In this document: positions 1 to 7,137 of the stretch, piece by piece
Numbering within the stretch: position 1 is the stretch's first letter
Layout of the letters: each line of letters starts with the position of its first letter
NCBI RefSeq assembly: GCF_016900375.1
Contig: NZ_JACJKB010000014.1
Coordinates: 1-62,236 of the forward strand
Direction: 5' to 3'
Length of the DNA stretch: 62,236 nucleotides
From: Collinsella tanakaei
GTDB taxonomy: Bacteria; Actinomycetota; Coriobacteriia; Coriobacteriales; Coriobacteriaceae
Made by a program: the position numbers and the translations under genes
Notes under the pieces: generated by a model
Told to the model about the DNA's origin: nothing
The model's database searches: none
What the model saw: the letters and a program-made list of their open reading frames with translations, nothing else

Positions 1-278
1 CGGCAGGCCTCGTCGGCCTGCCCGCGGTATCCGGTTCTCAAGGTGCCCGCCGCGGGTGCTCGCCCGCGCGGCAGGGAGATATAGTGCCACTCCCCGGGGG
101 CGCCGGGGGCGGGATTCTCTCCCTCCACACTGTCTACATATTTGCACCATTCTTTCCGTTAACTCACCCGATCTTTACCGTATAGGCGCTAACGGCCTTC
201 CCTGCCCTATGGCCTTCCCCCTAGACCTTATAGAGTCCTAACCTGGCGGCGTGCTTTTCTTTGTAGACATTCAAACGA
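1..278. other. Left-edge stretch without a recognisable gene
   Basis: No open reading frame here has a convincing ribosome binding site or a recognisable product. The first 22 bases form a small GC-rich hairpin (GGCAGGCC, loop TCGTC, GGCCTGCC). Another inverted repeat, CGCGGG/CCCGCG, lies near 52-70. The stretch is downstream of the rplT terminator and may be the end of an intergenic region whose other gene lies outside the window. Confidence 0.5.
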
Positions 279-304
279 AACGGGGTACCCTCAGGCACCC
301 CGTT
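279..304 (-). terminator. Terminator of the infC-rpmI-rplT operon
   Basis: On the minus strand an 11-base arm AACGGGGTGCC and its partner GGTACCCCGTT form a strong hairpin with a 4-base loop and one G-T pair, followed by TCGTTTG. It lies about 20 bases after the rplT stop. The T-tract is short, so efficiency is uncertain. Confidence 0.7.
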
Positions 305-326
305 GCAATAGCTATAGGCAGCTGGC

Positions 327-686
327 TTAAGCCTCGAGCGCCTTCTTGGCGATGGCGGCAAGCTCGTTGAAGGACTCGGTGTCCTCGTAAGCCATCTGAG
401 CGAGAACCTTGCGATCCAGCTCGATGCCGGCAAGCTTCAGGCCGTGCATGAACTGCGAGTAGGACAGGCCGTTCAGACGCGCGGCGGCGTTGATACGGGT
501 GATCCAGAGGCTGCGGATCTCGCGCTTCTTGTTGCGACGATCGCGGTACTGGTACTGCAGGGAGTGCTGGACCTGCTCCTTGGCATGCTTATACGTACGC
601 GAAGCGGCACCGTAGTAACCCTTCGCACGGCTCATAACGGTACGGCGCTTCTTCTTGGCGCTCACAGCGCGCTTCACACGTGCCAT
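327..686 (-). CDS. rplT: 50S ribosomal protein L20
   Basis: This is the assembly protein of the large ribosomal subunit, binding 23S rRNA. At 119 residues it matches the family length. It opens with the typical basic N-terminal segment ([15 protein letters not shown]) and has the conserved [16 protein letters not shown] stretch near residue 23. It is the last gene of the infC-rpmI-rplT operon, the usual bacterial order. The start is preceded by AGGAG about 10 bases upstream. In other bacteria L20 represses its own operon by binding the infC leader; whether that happens here cannot be seen directly. Confidence 0.98.
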   Translation of the reverse strand: MARVKRAVSAKKKRRTVMSRAKGYYGAASRTYKHAKEQVQHSLQYQYRDRRNKKREIRSLWITRINAAARLNGLSYSQFMHGLKLAGIELDRKVLAQMAYEDTESFNELAAIAKKALEA

Positions 687-740
687 ATCTGATCAACTCC
701 TAGTCAAATAGTCTTTCGTACGTAAGATGGGAAGTTCGGC

Positions 741-938
741 TTAGCGGCCGGCGAGACGCGCGGTGACGACCTTCTTGTCGGCAGCGGCGATCTCGGTCTC
801 CTGACGGAAGTTGCGCTTGCGCTTGGTGGTCTTCTTGGTGAGAATGTGGCTCTTGAAGGCCTTGGCGCGCATGAGCTTGCCCGTACCGGTGCGGCGATAA
901 CGCTTCTTGGTGCCGCTGTGGGACTTCATCTTAGGCAT
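741..938 (-). CDS. rpmI: 50S ribosomal protein L35
   Basis: A 65-residue, very basic ribosomal protein of the large subunit. The N-terminal [20 protein letters not shown] and the downstream lysine/arginine-rich helix are typical of L35, and the length is normal. It has a strong Shine-Dalgarno sequence (AAGGAG, 7 bases before ATG). It sits 26 bases after infC and 54 bases before rplT in one transcription unit. Confidence 0.98.
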   Translation of the reverse strand: MPKMKSHSGTKKRYRRTGTGKLMRAKAFKSHILTKKTTKRKRNFRQETEIAAADKKVVTARLAGR

Positions 939-964
939 GAGACTTCTCCTTAATCTTCCTTACG

Positions 965-1525
965 CTATTTCTTAGCTTCGTTCTCGCTGTCCTCGACATT
1001 GTCGAAGGCGCCCTTGATGGGAGCGAGGAGCATGAGCATGTTACGTCCCTCGAGCTTGGGAGCGCTCTCGACCGTGGCATACGGCTTGAGGTCCGCTGCC
1101 AGGCGCTCGAGCACATTGAGACCCTGCTCGGGATGGGCCATCTCGCGGCCACGGAACATGATGGTGACCTTGACGCGGGCGCCCTTCTTCAGGAAGCGCA
1201 TCACGTGACCCTTCTTGGTCTCGTAATCGCCCACATCGATCTTAGGCCGGAACTTCATTTCCTTGACCTCGACCCGCGACTGGTTCTTGCGGGCCTGCTT
1301 GGCCTTCATGGCCTGCTGGTACTTGAACTTGCCATAATCCATGACCCTGCAAACCGGGGGCTCCGCGTTGGGCGCGATCTCCACCAGGTCGAGTCCCTGC
1401 TCGTCAGCGACGCGCTGGGCGTCGCGGATGCCAAACAGGCCGAGCTGCGAACCGTCGACACCGATGAGACGGCAGGTGGTCGCGGTGATCTCCCCGTTGA
1501 TGCGGGTGGCATCAGACTTAGCTAT
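965..1525 (-). CDS. infC: Translation initiation factor IF-3, AUA start codon
   Basis: IF-3 binds the 30S subunit, prevents premature 50S joining and proofreads start codons. Both IF-3 domains are visible: the N-terminal part (TRINGEI, CRLIGVDGSQLG, MDYGKFKYQQ) and the C-terminal part (VKEMKFRPKIDVGDYETK, GARVKVTIMFRGREM). From the proposed start the protein is 186 residues, close to the family norm of about 180. There is no ATG, GTG or TTG at the expected place. A perfect AAGGAGG lies 8 bases before an in-frame ATA (1523-1525), and IF-3 homology begins six residues later. The upstream ATG at 1582 lies inside a hairpin without a ribosome binding site and is rejected. Known infC genes use AUU or related rare codons, which gives self-regulation by IF-3. 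Confidence 0.93.
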   Translation of the reverse strand: MAKSDATRINGEITATTCRLIGVDGSQLGLFGIRDAQRVADEQGLDLVEIAPNAEPPVCRVMDYGKFKYQQAMKAKQARKNQSRVEVKEMKFRPKIDVGDYETKKGHVMRFLKKGARVKVTIMFRGREMAHPEQGLNVLERLAADLKPYATVESAPKLEGRNMLMLLAPIKGAFDNVEDSENEAKK

Positions 1526-1550
1526 TGTCCCAACCTCCTTCTTGAGAGAC

Positions 1551-1588
1551 AAAACAATACCCGGATGCCTGACAGGCGGCATCCGGGT
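1551..1588 (-). terminator. Hairpin in the infC leader, probable attenuator
   Basis: A perfect 11-bp stem (ACCCGGATGCC/GGCATCCGGGT, loop of 8) is followed on the minus strand by ATTGTTTTGT, and then directly by the infC ribosome binding site. The position between promoter and infC suggests a leader attenuator rather than an end-of-gene terminator. Control by L20 or IF-3 is inferred from other bacteria. Confidence 0.7.
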
Positions 1589-1716
1589 ACACAGGTCAAA
1601 TTAAGGCATGATTCGCCTTGATCTTCTGTTGTGCAACCAGACAGCTACCTCGCAGGCGCCGAAAGGTGGGAGCTCTTGCCCCGCTTTCGATGGGCACTGG
1701 AATCAGTGCGTTGGCT

Positions 1717-1722
1717 ATACTA
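1717..1722 (-). promoter_or_regulatory. Candidate -10 box for infC operon
   Basis: TGC-TAGTAT on the minus strand forms an extended -10-like element. No good -35 box is seen 17 bases upstream. If used, the leader would be about 185 bases long and contain the hairpin just before infC. Confidence 0.35.
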
Positions 1723-1789
1723 GCACAAAGTCGCTCGGCAGTTGGGCCTTCATGCTTTCGCCATAGGAATCAAGCGACAGCGGCTCGGC

Positions 1790-2131
1790 CTATTCCCACG
1801 TCTTCCAGATATCGGGCTCATAGCCGATCGTCGCCTTCTTGCCGTTGCGCACGATGGGCTCCCGCAGGACCTGCTGGTTCTCGAGGAGCTTGTCGAACTT
1901 CTGGCTCTCGGCGAGATAGGTGATGAGTGCAACGGTGTCCTGATCTTTCGCCTTGGGGTCGATGAGCGCATCGATGCCGCCCGCTGCCTGCATGACGCTC
2001 ATGAGCTCACCTTTGCTCATCTCCTTTTCCTTCAGGTCGATGAACTGGAACTTGATGCGGCGCTCCTTGAAGTAGCGCTGGGCCTTCTTGGTGTCGAAGC
2101 TCTTCTTGGTGCCGAAGATCTGGATGTTCAT
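1790..2131 (-). CDS. ArsC/Spx-family thioredoxin-fold protein
   Basis: The 113-residue protein starts MNIQIFGTKKSFDTKKAQRY, the pattern of the ArsC/Spx/YffB family, which usually has a catalytic cysteine in the position occupied here by the serine of the KKSFDT segment. The rest (YFKERRIKFQFIDLKEKEMS, TYLAESQKFDKLLENQQVLREPIVRNG) fits the family, including the arginine/proline stretch near the C terminus. The missing cysteine argues against arsenate reductase activity. The start is chosen from GGGGGAGG six bases upstream; a longer frame runs back across the tRNA gene and is artefactual. Function unknown. Confidence 0.85.
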   Translation of the reverse strand: MNIQIFGTKKSFDTKKAQRYFKERRIKFQFIDLKEKEMSKGELMSVMQAAGGIDALIDPKAKDQDTVALITYLAESQKFDKLLENQQVLREPIVRNGKKATIGYEPDIWKTWE

Positions 2132-2182
2132 GGGACCTCCCCCGGGCAAAAGGGGACGGCGCCCCCCTTTACCCCGCTTATG

Positions 2183-2207
2183 AAAAGGGCCCCATTGCTG
2201 GGGCCCT
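2183..2207 (-). terminator. Terminator after tRNA-Leu
   Basis: Minus-strand hairpin AGGGCCCC/GGGGCCCT with loop AGCAAT, followed by TTTCAT, 13 bases after the tRNA 3' end. Confidence 0.75.
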
Positions 2208-2219
2208 GACTGTTCTATA

Positions 2220-2306
2220 TGGTGCCCGAGGCGAGACTCGAACTCGCACGATGTCGCCACCGGTGGATTTTGAGTCCACTGCGTCTGCCAATTCCGCCAC
2301 TCGGGC
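2220..2306 (-). tRNA. tRNA-Leu (anticodon CAA)
   Basis: An 87-base class II tRNA. The acceptor stem GCCCGAG pairs with CTCGGGC, followed by discriminator A and an encoded CCA. The anticodon stem GTGGA/TCCAC encloses CTCAAAA, giving anticodon CAA, which reads UUG. There is a long variable arm between the anticodon and T arms, as expected for leucine, and the T arm is GCGAG-TTCGAGT-CTCGC. Confidence 0.97.
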
Positions 2307-2342
2307 ACAGCACGCGACCTATAGTAGCATACGGCCGGTCGG

Positions 2343-3767
2343 TTACACCTCGTGCATTTCGACAAGCTCGATGGCGCGGCGCATCTCGTCCTCGTCGCAT
2401 CCGCGGCCCTCCACGGTCGCCTCGCCCATCTGGTTATCGAACGGATCCCAGCGCACGCCGTTGGATGCCGGCGTCAGCTCTGCCTGGTACTGGGAGTTCG
2501 CCACCATGCGCCAGGGATCGAGGTTGCCGAAGTAGTGGAGACGACGTGCCTCGTTGCCCTCGCGGCGAGCGGACGAGCCGAACGAGCAGTCGGCCCACAG
2601 CCAGCCGAACTCATCGGTGTGGAACATCGCCCAATCGTGCGGGCCCACGTAATCCGGGGAGACATATAGTCCGCTTTGCCAACGCGCGGGAATGCCCGCG
2701 ATACGGCACATCGTGATAAAGGTGAGCGCCATGACGCCGCAGTCGCCGCGCAGCGACTTCGCGCAGTTATCTGGAATGCAGTCGAGCTGGGCATACGGGG
2801 GCTGATAGCGGTAATCCACGTTCTTCGTGATGTAATCGTAGATGGCGCGCGCCTGGTCGATCGGGCGCTCGATGTCGCCGACGACGCGCGCGGTCAGGGT
2901 GCACAGGTACGGCGTGAACACGATATGGGGCGCAAGCTCGGCAAGGTCGTCATCGGTGACCGTATCATCTGCTACGACGTGCTCCGCGGGAGCCGGCGCG
3001 CAGGTGTCGACATACGGGGCGTGGATGCGGTAACGGTAGCTCGCCTCGAAGGAATGGTTCTCCCTCGACCCCCAAAACGCCGTGCGCGCGGGGGCATCCT
3101 CCTTGGCAACGAGCACGCCGGGGGTCCAATCGTAGACGTCGATATCGGATTGCTGCGGACAGGCGGCCGGGACGGGCAGCCAGGCGCGGAGCATCTCGCC
3201 CGGCGTGGCACCGGGGATATCGATGGAGACCTTAAGCGCGATCTCGCAGGTCAGGCCACCCTTCTCATGCATGCGGTCGAGCATGGCGTCGCGCATCTCG
3301 AGGTCGCGGGACTCCTCCTTCTTGAGGCCGGGGACCTCGTGCGGATACACGCGCAGCGAGTCGAGGAAGTTGTCGAGGAAGCGCTGCTCGCCCTCGATGA
3401 AGCGGGTGTCGATGCGCTTGCGCGCGATGAGGTCATCCAGCTGCTTTTCGGTGAAGTCCGGCCACTCGGATCGAATGGCCGCAAGGGCATCCGCGCGCGT
3501 CACGCAGAACTGCTTCGCGAGCCTGCCCATGCGATGGCGCTCGACACGCAGGCACGCCGCGAGCTCCGGTGTGATATCGCCGCTCAGCAGCTCGTCGCAC
3601 GCGTGCACGGCCTCGCGAAGATACCCCGCCTGCTTGAGCCGCTCGATCTCTGCGGGCAGCCCCACGACCAGAAAGCGGTAATCGTCGTTGGATACCTCGT
3701 CGGTGCATCCGACCGGCCCATCCACAACAAGCTTGCCCTCCTCAGGCCACTCAGTCCTAACCGCCAT
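2343..3767 (-). CDS. Transglutaminase-like domain protein
   Basis: A 474-residue cytosolic protein with no signal peptide. The C-terminal third holds a transglutaminase-like core: RGDCGVMALTFITMCRIAGIPARW carries the catalytic cysteine, VGPHDWAMFH the histidine and LWADCSFG the aspartate. The N-terminal half is charged and helical and not recognised. Such proteins may be peptidases or protein-modifying enzymes; the substrate is unknown. The start at 3767 follows GGGGGAG, while the ATG 15 bases further upstream has no ribosome binding site. It lies directly upstream of tRNA-Leu on the same strand. Confidence 0.85.
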   Translation of the reverse strand: MAVRTEWPEEGKLVVDGPVGCTDEVSNDDYRFLVVGLPAEIERLKQAGYLREAVHACDELLSGDITPELAACLRVERHRMGRLAKQFCVTRADALAAIRSEWPDFTEKQLDDLIARKRIDTRFIEGEQRFLDNFLDSLRVYPHEVPGLKKEESRDLEMRDAMLDRMHEKGGLTCEIALKVSIDIPGATPGEMLRAWLPVPAACPQQSDIDVYDWTPGVLVAKEDAPARTAFWGSRENHSFEASYRYRIHAPYVDTCAPAPAEHVVADDTVTDDDLAELAPHIVFTPYLCTLTARVVGDIERPIDQARAIYDYITKNVDYRYQPPYAQLDCIPDNCAKSLRGDCGVMALTFITMCRIAGIPARWQSGLYVSPDYVGPHDWAMFHTDEFGWLWADCSFGSSARREGNEARRLHYFGNLDPWRMVANSQYQAELTPASNGVRWDPFDNQMGEATVEGRGCDEDEMRRAIELVEMHEV

Positions 3768-3918
3768 CTCTCCCCCTCGCATCGCGTACCGAATCCCGCC
3801 GCAAGCCGCAGCGGGCCACTCCCGATTCTACCCCCAACACCCCCGAGGCGCGAAGCGCAGCACAACGTCCCGACCCCAACCCCCGCCCAGCTTCGCCTGC
3901 TCTGCCGCAAATCGAAAC

Positions 3919-4044
3919 CCCTGGCCCCATAAAACGCGGGAAGGCCCCGGAGGGATTTCCTAAGCTGACAATCCCGCAGCCGCGAAGCGGCGAGGACGTC
4001 AGCGTGGAAACCCTCCGGGGCCTTCCGCGTTTTATGGGGCCAGG
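3919..4044. repeat. Large inverted repeat at the fba 3' end
   Basis: Arms of about 40 bases, nearly perfect (two single-base bulges), surround a 45-base centre that itself contains CTGAC/GTCAG and CCGC/GCGG inverted repeats. The right arm ends two bases from the fba stop codon. It probably ends fba transcription. The remaining bases between it and the transglutaminase gene (3768-3918) show no gene. Confidence 0.85.
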
Positions 4045-4046
4045 CG

Positions 4047-4913
4047 TTACGCCTTGTTCACAGAGCCGAACTCCTCCATGAGTTCCTTGGTGCGGGCGAC
4101 GATGGCATCGCGGCCGGGCTTCAGCAGCTTGCGGGGGTCATAGCCCTTGCCCTGCTGATCCTTGCCCTCCTCGATGTAGCCGCGAGTCGCAGCGGCAAAG
4201 ACGAGCTGGAGGTCGGTGTTGACGTTGATCTTGGAAACGCCCATGGAGATGGCCTTCTGGATCTGGTCAACGGGGATGCCGGTACCGCCGTGAAGGACGA
4301 GCGGGAGGTCGCCGACCTCGGCCTTGATCTCGGCCAGACGGTCAAAGGACAGACCAGCCCAGTCGGCCGGGTACACGCCATGGATGTTGCCGATGCCGCA
4401 AGCGAGGAAGTCGACGCCCAGGTCGGCGATCTGCTTGCACTCGGCGGGATCGGCGAGCTCGCCGTTGGAGGCAACGCCGTCCTCGACGCCGCCGATGCCG
4501 CCGACCTCGGCCTCGATGGAGATGCCCTTGGAGTGGGCGAGCTCCACGAGCTCCTTGGTGCGGTCAAGGTTGATCTGGAAGGTCTCCTCATGGGAGCCGT
4601 CGTACATGATGGACGTGAAGCCAGCCTCGATGCACTTGAAGCAGTCCTCATACGAACCGTGGTCGAGGTGCAGGGCAACGGGGACGGTGATGTTCAGGGC
4701 CTCAACGGCAGCCTTGACCATGTCGGCGCAGACCTTGTAGCCGCCCATCCACTTGGCGGCACCACCGGTGCACTGCATGATCAGAGGGGACTTAGCCTCC
4801 TCGGCAGCCTGAAGGATGGAAAGGGTCCACTCGAGGTTGTTGGTGTTGAACGCACCGAGGGCGTAGTGGCCGGCCTCGGCGTTCTTGAGCATCTCTGCCG
4901 CGTTAACGAGCAT
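4047..4913 (-). CDS. fba: Class II fructose-bisphosphate aldolase
   Basis: Cleaves fructose 1,6-bisphosphate to dihydroxyacetone phosphate and glyceraldehyde 3-phosphate with a bound metal ion. The 288 residues match the class II family: AGHYALGAFNTNNLEW near the N terminus, LHLDHGS at 81-87 with the catalytic Asp84 and zinc ligand His85, the SIMYDGSHE segment, GGIGGVEDGV, and VLHGGTGIP with a metal-binding histidine. A strong AGGAGG lies ahead of the start. It is transcribed alone and feeds from the fructose PTS pathway encoded near 36-40 kb. Confidence 0.97.
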   Translation of the reverse strand: MLVNAAEMLKNAEAGHYALGAFNTNNLEWTLSILQAAEEAKSPLIMQCTGGAAKWMGGYKVCADMVKAAVEALNITVPVALHLDHGSYEDCFKCIEAGFTSIMYDGSHEETFQINLDRTKELVELAHSKGISIEAEVGGIGGVEDGVASNGELADPAECKQIADLGVDFLACGIGNIHGVYPADWAGLSFDRLAEIKAEVGDLPLVLHGGTGIPVDQIQKAISMGVSKINVNTDLQLVFAAATRGYIEEGKDQQGKGYDPRKLLKPGRDAIVARTKELMEEFGSVNKA

Positions 4914-4953
4914 AAGAAGACCTCCTGTTTAGGTTGCTCCAATACCTTCGGCA

Positions 4954-5010
4954 ATTCTACCACTGTCCATTACGGCAGATATCGCAAATGTACTGCCGAA
5001 ATCGCAGCAA
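4954..5010 (-). promoter_or_regulatory. Candidate fba promoter and palindromic site
   Basis: On the minus strand TAGAAT (4954-4959) is a possible -10 box. About 18 bases further upstream lies a 26-base imperfect palindrome with ends CGGCAG and CTGCCG, which could be an operator. No clear -35 box is seen. Confidence 0.3.
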
Positions 5011-5179
5011 GACCCCTCATTTTGCGACAGATTCCCCCAGCTCAAAGGCATCGCTCAGACACTCTGAAAGACGCTGGTGTTAATTTGTGGAAACCTTCCC
5101 ATAATCGCCAGCGGGGGCAAAGGGGGTCCGAGTGACAAGCCTGCGTGCGGAAACTCGGCAGATGCGGACACAACGCGGG

Positions 5180-5857
5180 CTAAACCGGACCGCCCACGTA
5201 CCGCGCGGAGCTGCGGAACCTGCCGTCCACGCCGATGAGATCGCGTACGAGACGCAGATAATAGCTGCGCTGTGCAGCTTCGGGGAGCTCGATATCGCCC
5301 GGGTGGATCTCGCCGGCGGAATTCTCGTCAACCGGCCGCGGAGGACAGCGGTCGTAGAGGCTCACCTTGCCGGTGTCCTGCCACAGCCCGTCCACGCAGG
5401 CGATGCGCATGCCGATCGTCCCTTCTTTCCACCGGTCGACCTCGCACAGATGCCGCGCGAACACCTCATAGCCTTGCCCCGTTCGAACGTCCACCAAATT
5501 CGCCATGCAGGTCTGCAGATCTTTCTTTTCGATGGCAAATCGCGAGAAGAACTGCGTCTGTGCCACCTGGCGCAGCACATCAACCATCTGAGCAGGAAAA
5601 TCCTCGGGCGGATCGTCGACAAGAACCTGCAGGGGCGTCTTCCCCTCGCGCATCGGCCGCTCGAACACCAGCCACTCGAAATAGCACATGCTCGCGACCA
5701 CCAGATCGCTCTCGGTGGGACTCGGCTCGTAGCAGACAGCAGGATCTACGCAGCTGTCGAACTCCCCGCTCGCCTCATCCAGCATCCCATCGAGCGAATC
5801 GTGCATCCGCTTGACCGCAAGCTCGACCGCCCTCAGCGCACTTCCACCAGTCTCCAT
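5180..5857 (-). CDS. Conserved-looking protein of unknown function
   Basis: I do not recognise this 225-residue acidic protein. It has no signal peptide or membrane segment. It contains several cysteines spread over the sequence (CVDPAVCYEP, MCYFEW, CMANL, HLCEVD, ACVDG) without a clear metal-binding pattern, and the C-terminal part YYLRLVRDLIGVDGRFRSS looks helical. The start has GGGAGG eight bases upstream. It stands alone between fba and the MBL-fold gene, all on the minus strand. Confidence 0.75.
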   Translation of the reverse strand: METGGSALRAVELAVKRMHDSLDGMLDEASGEFDSCVDPAVCYEPSPTESDLVVASMCYFEWLVFERPMREGKTPLQVLVDDPPEDFPAQMVDVLRQVAQTQFFSRFAIEKKDLQTCMANLVDVRTGQGYEVFARHLCEVDRWKEGTIGMRIACVDGLWQDTGKVSLYDRCPPRPVDENSAGEIHPGDIELPEAAQRSYYLRLVRDLIGVDGRFRSSARYVGGPV

Positions 5858-5990
5858 CTCGGTACCTCCCTATACAATGCCTCTGGGACATCGTAAGGGT
5901 AGCGATAGGAGTCTTAATTTATATCGGACTTCGTATAGTATTTTTCGCATGTCTTACCGCATATGCAGTGTGCCCAACAGAATCCCGACA

Positions 5991-6040
5991 AAGCGGGAGG
6001 GAGGGCGCCGAACTCCCAGCTCAGTGCCCTCCCCCTTTTT
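5991..6040. terminator. Hairpin downstream of the MBL-fold gene
   Basis: GGGAGGGAGGGC pairs with GCCCTCCCCC around a 19-base loop, with TTTTT on the plus side and CTTTG on the minus side. It most likely ends the minus-strand MBL gene, although the better T-tract is on the plus strand. The rest of the 5858-6112 gap shows no gene. Confidence 0.55.
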
Positions 6041-6112
6041 GGTCAAGCTGTTTGGCGACGCAGAAATCCCATAGGTCGCGATGTCACGCTCCGAGGTCCA
6101 GGGGATGCGCTT

Positions 6113-6829
6113 TTAATAGCCCATATTGAGCGCGCGGCGCACGAAGAGGTTGCCCTCGAGCTCAGCCCCCGCAGTCGTCGATTGCCCGTGGCCGCACAGG
6201 CAGAGCGTGTCCTGAGGCAGCAGGCGAAACAGATGCGCAAGCGAGTGCATGATGGTCGTCTCGTCGCCGCCGGGAAGATCGGTACGCCCATGGCCGCCCG
6301 GGAACAGCGTGTCGCCGCAAAACGCCACGTTGCCGCTCTCGGTCGCGGCAAACAGCACGATACCGCCCGGGGTATGGCCCGGCGTGGCGATGACCTGCAG
6401 GTTCACGTCGCCGAACTCGATGCGATCACCCTCTGTCAGTAGGCGATCGGGCGCAGGCGGCTGCTCGGTATCGATACCCCACGCCTGGCGCAGCCATCCG
6501 ACGTGGTCCCTTGCGGTCTCGACGTCGTCGGCAGCGATAACGAAGGGAACGTCGTCGCCCAGGGCGCGGCGCAGGCCCGCGACGCCTCCCGTATGGTCGG
6601 CGTGTCCATGCGTGCACACGAGCGCCACGATGCGGACCTCGGGATGGCGCACCGCGAAGTGCCGAGCGAGCTCCTCCCCTTCCCAAGCGGGATCAATCAC
6701 CACTGCCTCGTCGTCGGAGGTCACAAAGTACGTGTTCGTCTGGATGGGCCCGTTTTCCACGCACTCGATGGAAAGCGTCCCGTGCGGCTCGAGGTCGAGT
6801 GAGAAATCGGAGGCAGGCATGCCAGTCAT
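6113..6829 (-). CDS. MBL-fold metallo-hydrolase (glyoxalase II-like)
   Basis: A 238-residue metallo-beta-lactamase-fold enzyme. The zinc-binding signature THGHADHTGG lies near residue 78, with further ligands in ATPGHTPGG, FCGDTLF and the C-terminal CGHGQST. The N-terminal GPIQTNTYFV is typical of the YcbL/glyoxalase II-like group, which hydrolyses thioesters. The start is set by AAAGGA five bases before ATG; the frame extends much further upstream into repeat sequence that is not coding. It follows recJ and relA on the same strand but is separated from relA by a terminator-like hairpin and repeats. Confidence 0.92.
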   Translation of the reverse strand: MTGMPASDFSLDLEPHGTLSIECVENGPIQTNTYFVTSDDEAVVIDPAWEGEELARHFAVRHPEVRIVALVCTHGHADHTGGVAGLRRALGDDVPFVIAADDVETARDHVGWLRQAWGIDTEQPPAPDRLLTEGDRIEFGDVNLQVIATPGHTPGGIVLFAATESGNVAFCGDTLFPGGHGRTDLPGGDETTIMHSLAHLFRLLPQDTLCLCGHGQSTTAGAELEGNLFVRRALNMGY

Positions 6830-6850
6830 GTCATTCCTTTCGCATGAAAC

Positions 6851-6874
6851 GCCCCGCAGGCGATCCCGCGGGGC
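6851..6874 (-). terminator. Hairpin between relA and the MBL gene
   Basis: GCCCCGC and GCGGGGC form a perfect 7-bp stem followed on the minus strand by GTTTCATG. It could be a weak terminator or attenuator just before the MBL ribosome binding site. Confidence 0.5.
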
Positions 6875-6895
6875 ATGAGATGTCGAAACAGCTGC

Positions 6896-7137
6896 GAGGC
6901 CTTTCCAGGTAGACCCGGGTCCGGCCCGAGGCCTTCCCAGGTGCCCGAGATTGCCCCGAAAGCCGAGGGCGCACGCCTTGCGTGCGGCGCCCGAAGGCTT
7001 GAGGGCAGGATCGGGACCCAATCCGGCTGTTAGGCCTTTCCAGGTGCCCCAGATCGCCGTGAAAGAGGAAGGAAGCACGCCTTGGCGCGGCGACCGACCG
7101 ATTGAACGGCGAGGTGGGGTGCCTGGGAAGGCCTAAC
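6896..7137. repeat. Imperfect direct repeats plus a long inverted repeat
   Basis: A segment around AGGCCTTTCCAGGT occurs three times (about 6897, 6932 and 7031), the last two followed by a related run of about 40 bases (GCCCGAGATTGCCCCGAAAG against GCCCCAGATCGCCGTGAAAG). The rightmost copy also forms a hairpin of about 21-bp arms with GGGGTGCCTGGGAAGGCCTAA, whose end overlaps the relA stop codon. Possibly a structured 3' end or a degenerate repeat element. Confidence 0.7.

Noticed and set aside
965-1582. infC starting at the upstream ATG at 1582
   Set aside because: The ATG lies in the stem of the leader hairpin and has no ribosome binding site; the added 19 residues have no counterpart in IF-3.
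6896-7137. CRISPR array
   Set aside because: Repeat units are few, unequal in length and not separated by uniform spacers; no cas gene is in the window.
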